From Oscheius sp. JU75 (Eukaryota; Nematoda; Chromadorea; Rhabditida; Rhabditidae), in the NCBI GenBank assembly GCA_037178855.1, contig JASJZC010000006.1:7192001-7256000 (forward strand): DNA of 64,000 nt. The letters are read 5' to 3'. The notes beneath the pieces are model-generated. The model had not been told where the DNA came from and did no database searches. It saw only the letters and a list, made by a program, of their open reading frames with translations. The position numbers were made by a program, and so were the translations under genes. Shown piece after piece: positions 40,850 to 50,636 of the stretch; position 1 is the stretch's first letter, and every line of letters begins with the position of its first letter.

Positions 40850-43800
40850 ATGCGCCTCGTACTTTTCTCCTTCGTCATTATTATTTCGACCGTTTCGTCT
40901 GTCTCAGCATCAGGTACGTTTTTCTGACTCTCTGTTGGCGAAGCATGGCGGATCTCGGAAAGTGTTGTACAGTACAGATCAGATAGTTTAAGTTTTCCAA
41001 AAACCTCAACACTGTTGTGGTTACCCAGAAAAGATATCTAGAGAAGAATCTCCAGCAATTTGTTTCAAATATGAGTTCCCGGCTTCTCTTTTGGCCGATG
41101 GTACACATAGATAGCCGCGACTCTTACTACTCCCAGCTGTTCTTAATTTCTCATATCTCTACCATACAGAGTCTTGAATCAGATCTAGGGAATGAATCTA
41201 GAGACGGGGTCGGTCCCTCCAGTACGTGAGAAGGGATAAAATACAATCACTTCCCCTGATTCCAATAGTTCAAATGCAAAAACTACGCTACGCTGACTGA
41301 CAGATTAGGTCAATCCTGTTAGACTCACTCTTCAAGGAGGGGAATGCTCTGAACTTTCACATCTCGTATGAGTTTACCGAGAGTAGTCTTAAGAGTGACT
41401 CTCCAGGAGTCCCGCAAAGTTTGCTGCAGAGTCTGCAAAGATTTCGCGAATAGCTAACCGTTCGGTGCCTGACTCGAGCCCCTTTCGTTAATTGGCAATA
41501 AAACACGGCTTTGTCACACCTGTCTCGGATCCCTCTCGACACTATCCGGACTCGCGCGCGCCATCAAAAACTTTTCGAAAGGTTTTCGATCGCCTAAATG
41601 CGGGAACTCTTTTCAGACTGCCAAGTGAGCCAGTGGACAACATGGAGTCAGTGTTTTGGTAACTGCGAGGTCGCTCTAGAGGTCAGGAATAGGTATTTGT
41701 ATTTGGTTTTCGCGGTACAGTACGTTTTCAGAGATGTGCTGGTCCCGGCGCTGCCAGTTCCCGGACAAAAGACAAACTTCCAACCATGTCCCTACCTCTA
41801 CGAGACAAGAGCTTGTAAAGCACAGCATTGTGGTAGAGTGAGTGTTGTGTCTTGGATGAAAAGCTCATTTTTTCCTGGGCTGCCATTGATATCAAGCGTC
41901 GCGATCTCGAAACCGAGGAATGTCGCTAATGTCGTGCTGATTTTCGATCGCTTCAGAGAAAGAGTCTGGAAGAAAAGATCAATTTTTTTTTTCAACAGCA
42001 TGCCATCAGGAAGTCAGCTTTTTTCAACCCTATTGAGGCCGTATTTGAAATTCACATTGACTGCGCCCCGACCACATTACAGAAGTTGCCGGAAAGATTT
42101 ATGGATAGCGGACACGCTCTCCTCAATCGAGATCGAGGTCGTCTTTCATAGCGACTTTTTCCAGGTAGAAGAGGTAGTGGATATGCCAACTCCAGGTCCC
42201 TTGCTGTCATCGGACACGTCTCATCAGGACAATACTGTTATTGAGAGGGAACCAAGAAAGTCGGTGATGGCTAGGAAATGGGTAATGGGCAACGAAAGAG
42301 TGTTCACGCCACGTAGTCAAGGTACACTTTTGATAGGCCACTAGAAAAATTTAAAGCTTTAGGAAGATCGAGGAGCAGTGAAGAGATGTCTGTTCAGAGA
42401 CAACCTATACCTTCGAGACAGTCTGTTATCAAGAAGGAACCGGTGAGTTACTCTCGGTCAATTCTCAGTCACTTTTTGGTCTCAAAGAGTCAATATTGAG
42501 AGATACACGATGTTATGCTTTAGGAATACTATATCAACACTCTGACTCTTGATTTGCCTATGAAGAACAGAATGACAGCAGATGTTGAGAAGAGACTCCG
42601 CGGCCGCGTTCACATCGACCAGATCAAGTACAAGAACTTCGAGACGACAACCTTGGAACCGGAGCTGAACGAGGTGCTTCGACATTTGGAAAGAGCGGCA
42701 GAGTTAAATCTTCCTGTCGATGAAAAACAGATTCGAGCTGTAAGAAAATATGGGGGAATAGGGAATACACTACTTCAGACGTTGAAGAAGAACAAAAAGC
42801 TGGTCAAGGCGCTGGTCGATGCCTACAGATCGAGGAAGATTGCTCTTACGACTACAAAAACTCCTGAAAACCTTGAAGATCTCATGACCAAGTTGATGGA
42901 AACGACCACCTATATACCAGGTATTATCTCCCTTTTCAAAACGAAGACAATGACAGTGACTACATCTCCCAAAGACTCCACCTCGACTGCTCAAGTAGTA
43001 ACGACTCCTAGCTCTTGGCATCACGGAAACGGCTACATTCCAAATACCCGGAAACATGCCTCGGATATAACGTCCAAGCTGTACATGACCAAGGAAATCG
43101 TCCAGGTTCTCAGTGAGGATCCGATGAACAAGAAGGCCAAGATTTCCCCGAGCGATGACTGTAAGTTTCCTTTCCAGACTTTTTCTCCTCATAATCCGCG
43201 TACAATCTCGTTCCATTTATCTTCAAGCGGTGGCCGCAACACGGTCGGAAAAAGAAGGCTGTATTGTTGCGTGTCTGCCGGAACGAGACGGTATCGGGAG
43301 ATTGTAGATAGAGCACAAAACACTTTATATTCTTGGGCACAGCTACCGTAACAGCTCCATAGAAAGACACACAATAAAACATCCAACTGCATTCATGATG
43401 TTTTTGGATAACTACATTTTTAAACCTCGGACGTATGCAAAGTTCTAGAAAAAAAACAATAGCCACAACTTTGCCGGACATCTCCCAAAAGGCCCCCTCT
43501 TGGATAGCACTTGAAATAGACGCGTAACAGTATTCTAACTTTTAGTATAATGTTTTCGTTGGACATTTCCACGAACAGCCTAAAAATTTTGCTTCCTTTG
43601 ACTCCAGTTAGCCAAAACACACCTGACTCACTCTCTCTATGTGCAATCTCTCCGCTTGGATCTCGGAGGCGTCTCCTGGCTTGCAATAAACCTCCCAGCT
43701 ACCTAATTTACGACCAGAGTCCCTTGTTCCTTTTTCGTGTTCGCAGTGCTCGTAAACCGAGAAGGCGATAAGTGCCGGAACACTTCAAGTCGAGAGAGAT

Positions 43801-44102
43801 CCGTCTCTTCAGGTCGAGAGAACAGTCGATGCTGTAAGGTCGTGAGGGAGATGTGTGGAAACGGAGCCGAACCCATCATGGTCAAGCGCTATTACAGACC
43901 GGTATGTAGAGAGAAGGTAGCCCCGTACTATATTTTTCAGAAAGGAGCAGCCAAATGTGTTGCCTACGACTATCCGAGATGTAGTCAAGCTGACGAGATG
44001 GAGGAACAACCGATCACATTTGTGCAGAACTGTCAAGATCTTTGTTTCAGTGTCCCGGAAAAACGAATCTCCCCTCTCTACATTCTGGACGAGGACTATT
44101 AA
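40850..44102 (+). CDS. Secreted TSP1-Kunitz protein
   Basis: Extracellular protein. Exon 1 encodes a signal peptide (MRLVLFSFVIIISTVSS) and splices in frame over about 700 bp to a thrombospondin type 1 repeat, DCQVSQWTTWSQCFGNCEVA to YETRACKAQHC. The middle (42160-43160) is a low-complexity, threonine- and lysine-rich region with KEPEYYINTLTLDLPMKNRM and a charged helical part. A 586-bp intron then leads to a C-terminal Kunitz-like domain: CCKVVREMCGNG, VKRYYRP, KCVAYDYPRC and FVQNCQDLCFS give the six-cysteine order. The protein ends YILDEDY. TSP1 plus Kunitz recalls papilin and F-spondin, but one copy of each domain with this spacer does not match a family I know. It starts 119 bp after the upstream stop. 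Confidence 0.75.
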
Positions 44103-44564
44103 GAACTTTTGTTACTGTTAACCTCTTCCCCTAATAATCCATGTTCATGACTGATAAAGTATGCTTGTTGCCTCCCGGATGACCCCGGTGAGGCTGTTCC
44201 AAAAAATTTGGTTGTCGACGCATAGTCGGGCTATGGTCGGAATCCCTTAGTACCTTGAGATACTGGGTAAAAACCGACGCTGGCTCCGCTCTGCGGGCTA
44301 GTCACTTACCCTGTGTGCCAATATCATTCGGGTGAGGCCTAGCTATTTGGCTGCAGAGACGCAGAGTGGCACTCTGATAATAGACTTTAGGGGACGATAT
44401 TTTGGGTAGGTAACTAAGTCTTTTCGCTTTTTCAAATGCAAAAATTTATTGACTTCCAAACAACTTTTTCATTCGTTGTAATCACTATTATGAGGTACCA
44501 CGTCTGCCCATCTCACGGGTAGCTTACGGATGCCACGCTCGTAGAACACCTTAGGTTTCGAAGA
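44103..44564. other. Spacer and probable 3' part of a mariner copy
   Basis: No gene is seen. The right part (about 44440-44560) resembles the AT-rich untranslated end that follows a mariner transposase, but I could not define a terminal inverted repeat. Confidence 0.3.
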
Positions 44565-45330
44565 AGGCTGTCAACCAGGTTTTGAGTGCGCCATCGGAAT
44601 CGAACTGTTGTCCTCCAATCTCGTTATTGAGAGCCCGGAACAGATAATAGTCGGAAGAGGCAAGATCCGGGCTATAAGGAGGATGGGGTAAAATCTCACA
44701 TACAGGTCGTGGCTCTTGGAGCGAGTGAGTTTTGCAACATTGTTCATCAGCAGGATGACCTTCGACTTCAGCGACCGTTTCTGACGAAGTGAAACGGCAA
44801 CATTTTCAAGTTGCTGGCTGTATATGGCGACCGTAAGGGTAATTTCAGCATCCAGCAGTTCCCAGTCCACCGCTCCTTCGATATCCCAGAAAACATAGAG
44901 CATTATCTTCTTTTGATGGGTGTCGGGTTTCACATCAGGACTTGGCGTCTGTCCTGGACCCACCCTTTGACGCTTTCTTCGGAGATTACCGTACTCTACC
45001 CACTTCTCTTCCCCCGTCACCAGGAGTGGTAAGAAGAGTTTCCTCTTATACCTGGACAGGAGAGAATGGGCGACGGACATGCGCTGCCACTTCTGGGCGT
45101 CACTGAGGTCATGTGGCAATCATGTGCCCAGTTTCTTCGTAAATCTCAATTGCTTCAAATGATGCTCCACTGCGAAATGACTGACAGACAGTGCCTCTGC
45201 TAGTTCACGGGCAGTCTGCCCATTATGCTCGTTCACGAGCTGCAGCAGCTTCATCGAAACTTGTTGGTCGACCTGACCGTGACTCATCTTCGACGCTTTT
45301 GTCTCCAGACCGAAAGCGATGGAACTACAA
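44565..45330 (-). mobile_element. Inactive mariner-family transposase remnant
   Basis: Minus-strand reading gives recognisable mariner transposase pieces in order: an N-terminal helix-turn-helix part (GQTARELAEALSVSHFAVEH), LPHDLSDAQKWQRM, a KW block, KKIMLYVFWDIEGAVDWELL and SRKPG-like tail sequence. It is broken by an in-frame TGA where tryptophan is expected (about 45122), by a frameshift near 45285 and by further shifts at the C-terminal side. Two catalytic aspartates are changed: the usual TGDEKW is TGEEKW, and the second D lies in altered MNNVAKL sequence. It is a dead copy. The outer ends are not resolved. Confidence 0.85.
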
Positions 45331-45872
45331 CTGGCATAACCTCGTAGACGTCATCCCTTGGCCATAAACATAGTTGATATTAGCCGTCGTTTGGGCTCCA
45401 ATCTTACCTTTGAGGAACTCATTTAACATGACATGTCGCAGATGGTAGGGTGGTAGGTCATCAATAGTCCGGGTCAAAACAAACAGAGAATAAGAAGAAG
45501 GGAAGTGGTGTCTTGCATGATAGAGGACTGAATGAGCAACACGAAGTGCTATAATCTATAGCTCGGCCGTTGTCGTAAACAAGGCAAAGGATATGTTTAA
45601 AAAAGCAAAAAGACTTTTTACCAACCCAATATTAGCCACAAGCCCATCAAAAGGTTTGTAATTATTTTCAGTACCAAACATTTTCTTAACTGCTAAATAC
45701 TCTTTCAAACGCAATAAAAAAGTTGCTGTTACATAGTTGTACCTGTAACTAGTACCTACTGGAAAATGCATTCCGTGTACATAAGAATTGGGTGCTTCTC
45801 TCCCAACTGCCAGATGTTTTCTCAATAACACTGCGAATTGTAAAGGTATTTACTGGATTCGCTGACCGCTCC
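45331..45872. other. No confident gene
   Basis: A minus-strand open frame at 45556-45831 (91 codons, aromatic-rich) has no recognisable domain, good start context or splice partners. It may be transposon-derived given the adjacent mariner remnant. The last part probably contains the 3' UTR of the small membrane protein gene. Confidence 0.3.
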
Positions 45873-46088
45873 CTATTTCCTCTTCGTGAGTAGAGCCAAC
45901 ATTTCCTCGTTTTCCGGATCCGTCTTCTTTGCAATCTTCCTGTAGTTAGGCGTCTTGATCACGACTAGGACCATGAGGACGATGGTCGAGCGGGCTACGA
46001 GTTCGCCGATGATGCTCAGAGAGACGGCCGCGCTGTAGTAGTACTCTGACTTGTCTTCTTTAGGCAGCCAGCTCGCAGTGGAACTCAT
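45873..46088 (-). CDS. Small single-pass membrane protein
   Basis: One-exon frame of 71 residues, MSSTASWLPKEDKSEYYYSA followed by a hydrophobic stretch (LVARSTIVLMVLVVI) and a basic-acidic tail ending EEMLALLTKRK. It is probably a one-pass membrane protein with a lysine-rich cytosolic end. Its ATG overlaps the ATG of the TLC gene on the other strand within the palindrome CATG at 46086-46089. I do not recognise a family. Translation is plausible from composition, but there is no splice evidence, and it could be an N-terminal exon of something longer. Confidence 0.5.
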   Translation of the reverse strand: MSSTASWLPKEDKSEYYYSAAVSLSIIGELVARSTIVLMVLVVIKTPNYRKIAKKTDPENEEMLALLTKRK

Positions 46089-47090
46089 GGCAACAGATAG
46101 ATTACTCGCTTCCTGTAATTACAAACTTTCATCTGGGAGTGGCGAGCGGGGCCGAAATCGACGGACCGGACTTTCTGGGGATCTTCTCCCTGGCGACACT
46201 GATTCCTCTCCTTTTCTACGTCTTCGTCAACGAGACCGTCAAATACAGATGCTGACTTGGGAAGAAAGACGTCGCGAGGCGCAAACATCTTCACACTACC
46301 ACACTCATACACTCTTGCGTAAGTTCTACTCTTTCGAAGAATTGCGAGCTTGACCCATGAAAAAATGTGGTTTCTGTTAAGACGGAAGTTACCGTGGTAT
46401 ATGGTATGTCTCGTTTAGATAATCTTGTCTAAACGCAGCTACCATGAACACAGTACAATTTTAGACGTCGAGCACGTTCCTGTTCCTGTTCCTTCGTCAC
46501 TCGGCTCATTTGATGCTCGCCGCTCCGATGCACTATTACGGCTACTGGCAGGCCCAGGTGATGCTTCTCTCGATCGGTTACTTCATCTACGACATGCTGG
46601 ACATGCTGACCAACGACGATCCAATGAGCCTGACGTCGGTCATCATCTTCATCCATCATGTCAGTTCCATCTACGTCCTGATAGCAGCCGTCGTCTCGAA
46701 GAAGTTCATCCTTTACGCCCATTGGGCCCTTCTGATGGAAGTAAGCAGTATCTTGTACGTTCCATTCTGCACATCAGCAAGCTGTCAACTGGCCAATTGG
46801 AGCTGTTCTCGCGCGTCATGGGCTACGCAAATGTCGTGCTCTACGTCGTCTTCCGCTTCTTCGTCCAATTCTTCCTCATCAGATGGGTTTGGATCAATCG
46901 GCATCTGATGCATCAGGCCTTCAGATGGATAGGATTTGGTGGAGGATCCCTCTTCCTAGCCATCAATATGGGCATTTTCTTGAGGATTCTTCGCAGTGAC
47001 GGCCTCTTCTCCGAGGAGAGGTCGGTCCGAGCCGAGAAGACTCGAACTAGTGCGACCACGACTGACAGACGTCATCACAAAAATGAATAA
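46087..47090 (+). CDS. TLC-domain protein, TLCD1/TLCD2-like
   Basis: Multi-pass membrane protein of the TRAM-LAG1-CLN8 family. Proposed exons 46087-46114, 46140-46237, 46265-46318, 46465-46754 and 46778-47090 total 783 nt, giving 260 residues, close to human TLCD1/2. Motifs: FLGIFSLATLIPLLFYVFVN (helix 1), LHTTTLIHSC (the family 'S.IHS' block), LLSIGYFIYDMLDML, FIHHVSSIYVLIAAVVSKKF, HWALLMEVSSI, and VMGYANVVLYVVFRFFVQFF. TLCD1/2 affect membrane phospholipid composition and fluidity. Introns 1, 2 and 4 are only 25, 27 and 23 nt, each GT-AG; without them three frameshifts would be needed. The 3' end is 43 bp from the convergent thymidylate synthase stop. Confidence 0.72.
46115..46139 (+). other. 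Ultra-short intron (25 nt), TLC gene intron 1
   Basis: Begins gtaatta and ends tgggag (GT-AG). Its removal joins MATDRLLAS to LASGAEIDG and brings helix 1 into frame with the ATG. The acceptor is weak (no pyrimidine tract). Confidence 0.5.
46238..46264 (+). other. Ultra-short intron (27 nt), TLC gene intron 2
   Basis: Begins gtcaaat and ends gggaag. Its removal avoids a TGA after VKYRC and joins FVNET to KDVARRKHL, which reads into the conserved IHS block of TLCD proteins. Confidence 0.5.
46755..46777 (+). other. Ultra-short intron (23 nt), TLC gene intron 4
   Basis: Begins gtacgt and ends catcag. It switches from the MEVSSI frame to the frame holding helices 5-6. An indel is the alternative: the retained sequence would also read LHISKL, which resembles the family, so a frameshift cannot be ruled out. 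Confidence 0.45.
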
Positions 47091-47132
47091 ATTATTAAAT
47101 ACGTACTGTTTATGTTACAAGAATCTTACAAA

Positions 47133-48217
<1,085 letters not shown>

Positions 48218-48438
48218 TTTTCTGCAAAGCTTTGTTTAAAAAAGGAATGGGAAAAGACAGAAGGAAGAGCAACTGAATTCTAGAATTTTAAAGTTTCAAA
48301 TTACCGCGCTTTGGGTTACAGGTCCTGAAACGATTTTTCTTTCTATATTTGAAAAGACCGCGAGGTTCAGCAAACTTTTTATTTTCTTCGCTTTCACCTT
48401 TTTTTTGTTTTTAAAAGTTTTTTTTTGATTCAGATGCA

Positions 48439-49912
48439 ATGTCGCTGCTAATCAAACCATCTAGTCGATCAGAGAAGAGGTCCTTGTCATCAATGGCCGG
48501 GAAAGACCGAAAAAGAAAGAACAGACAAAAAGAGGTTTGGATTTACTTTTCTCCATTAATCTCTCTTCCTCTAGAACTCGGAAAACGATGAGAATTTGTC
48601 CATATTACTTGACGATACACTTCCTACGACGTTCTGTCGAAGAGAAAGCTCAACAGAAGTGCAAGTCTTTGAAGTTTTGTGACTAATACAAATTTTAGTG
48701 TCGAGGCGAGTTTCAGGGACTGTTCTCCTAGTTTGTTTTCACCATCTGCACGCAAGGAAGTATGTTTTTCTTCTCATACTGGTAAATAATCGAAATTTCA
48801 GTATTCGAGCGACTCTGTCGACATTTTCGACATGACAGACGAGTCTCCCAACAAAACAATAGTCCTCAGTTCTCCCGAGCCATCTAGGACACCCATGAAG
48901 GAGCACAATTCACCCCCGTCCAGCAAATCGAATCCAATCAGTGTAGGTTCATGTTTTCTACTGGCACAGACAAGCTATTTTTCAGAAACAGACGAGTTTG
49001 AATAAGTTTGTTGTCCATAACTTCTCGAAACCTTCTGCCATCTCGAAGAAACGCGGCCAACAATCAAAAATGGATCTTTTCGTGAAGTGGAAAGATCCAT
49101 CCAAGCTGCAACGAGCGGACAGAGGTTCATCCTTCTGTATTACTTTCACAAATCTTTCGTTTTCAGCTAGAGATAAATTTTTCAACAAGGCTGACGCTCC
49201 GGATATAAACAATGCGTCATGGATGGTGCCGCAGTCGGAAATTGCCAATAAATTCGAAGAAGCTAAATCGCCGTCGAAGAAACGAGTCAAGAAGAGAAGT
49301 CCTCCAATCTCGCCGAAGAAGAACGTCAAAAAAGCGCCGAAATCTCTTCAACCTATGGAAAACATAAGTGATGAATCAGATTTCGAGGTTTGTCATCAAG
49401 TTGCTTCAAAATTGTTCGTGTTCCAGGACAATGACCTCGCCAAGCAGATGATGGAACGACGTCTGCTAATGAAGAAGATTATAACGGATAACAAGAAGAA
49501 GGAGAGTGGAAGTTTACTGTCAAAAGTGCAAAGGGAGCAGCAAGAACGTCTAAAAGATGGACAAGTGATACGGAATCAGGCGGATCGACAGCGAATGCAC
49601 GGGACTGATTGCGAGTGTTGCAAGGACTACTACGACGCTCTCGGACTCAGTCCCGATTCGAGGCAGAGACGAGTCCAACAGGTTAGTCCTACTCTTTTTC
49701 AGTCTATTCGCACAATATTAGTCAAGTCGACATCGTTACGTTGAAAATCCGAAGCCGAAAACGCCAGAACATTATTGGGATGTAAGTGTCGGAGCTAATA
49801 CTTTTTTCTAACCCACTTTGTTCAGCTCAGATTCCCCAGTTCGTCTGAAAAACAGCGAAAATCTGCTAGGAGACCGGTTAAGAAGACGTTAACCCCCAAA
49901 AAGCTGTTCTAA
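48439..49912 (+). CDS. com-1: CtIP/Sae2/COM-1 DNA end-resection factor
   Basis: Cofactor of the MRE11 complex in double-strand break resection. The identifying part is the C-terminus: HGTDCECCKDYYDALGLSPD, VSRHRYVENPKPKTPEHYWD and LRFPSSSEK, equivalent to the CtIP Cx2C, RHR and TPE-FW blocks; the TP is the conserved CDK site. The N-terminal half (MSLLIKPSSRSEKRSLSS, SPLFSPSARK, TIVLSSPEPSRTPMKEH) is disordered with many S/TP sites, as usual for the family. About 350 residues, much shorter than human CtIP (897) but similar to small eukaryotic forms. No clear N-terminal coiled coil was seen. The start at 48439 follows a gattcag acceptor by 8 nt; the ATG at 48434 gives a five-codon frame. Confidence 0.88.
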
Positions 49913-50041
49913 CACGAGTATATTGTACATTCCGGTTCATAAATATTTATCACTTATCATGAGATTTTTGTATAGTAGGTTTTATACCTTATAATTCTTG
50001 TTTTCACTTGTATTTTATTATGCTCTTTTTGTTCAGAAATC

Positions 50042-50636
50042 ATGGCCGAAGCTCTGGCATTCAAAGCTAAGTTCGAGGAGCAGCTCGCCAAGTATAAACA
50101 GCTGGAGAAGGATCGCGAAAAATACATCAACAATCGGCAGCAGTTGGAGAGCCAGCTCACTGAGAACAATCTCGTTAAGACTGTTAGTATCTACCTTCTT
50201 CCCGGATTTGATTGCAAAGTTTTAGGAATTCGACATTCTGGATGCTGATGCCAAAGTTTACAAGCTGATTGGGGGAGTTCTGATCAAGCAGGATCTGGAA
50301 GAGGCCAAGACCAACGTCGGGAAGAGACTCGAATACATCAATGCTGAAATGTAAACCACTTTTCCATCCTTTAGTCCTTCGGTTATCTATCAGAGCGGTC
50401 CTCTTTGTTTGAACACTCGAAAAAGATACTCACTGCTAAGAACGGCGAAATTTATGTTTAGGAGAATATGGATCTTTGACTTGCCCTTTTTAGTTGAAAA
50501 TTGCCTTTATACACAAGCTGTTTTCAGTAAAAGAGTCGAGGATAACCTCTTGGACCATGCGGACAAGTCGAAAAAGCAGAAGGAGAAGCTCGTCCAGATG
50601 CAGGAGTCCTTCAAACGCATTCAACAGCAGCAGTGA
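50042..50636 (+). CDS. pfd-6: Prefoldin subunit 6
   Basis: Beta-type subunit of the prefoldin hexamer, which hands unfolded actin and tubulin to the TRiC/CCT chaperonin in the cytosol. Three exons encode a helix (EKDREKYINNRQQLESQLTE), the NNLVKTEFDIL turn, the strand-loop VYKLIGGVLIKQDLEEA, TNVGKRLEYINAEIKR and a second coiled-coil helix ending in glutamines. About 125 residues, as expected. The ATG lies 5 nt after a gttcag acceptor. It starts only 130 bp after the CtIP stop on the same strand, so the two may form an operon. Confidence 0.95.

Noticed and set aside
43161-43746. Readthrough of the TSP1-Kunitz gene to a stop at 43351
   Set aside because: A donor at 43161 and an acceptor at about 43746 join in frame to cysteine-rich sequence, so the readthrough part is intron.
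45556-45831. 91-codon minus-strand frame next to the mariner remnant
   Set aside because: No family match or splice support; may be transposon debris.
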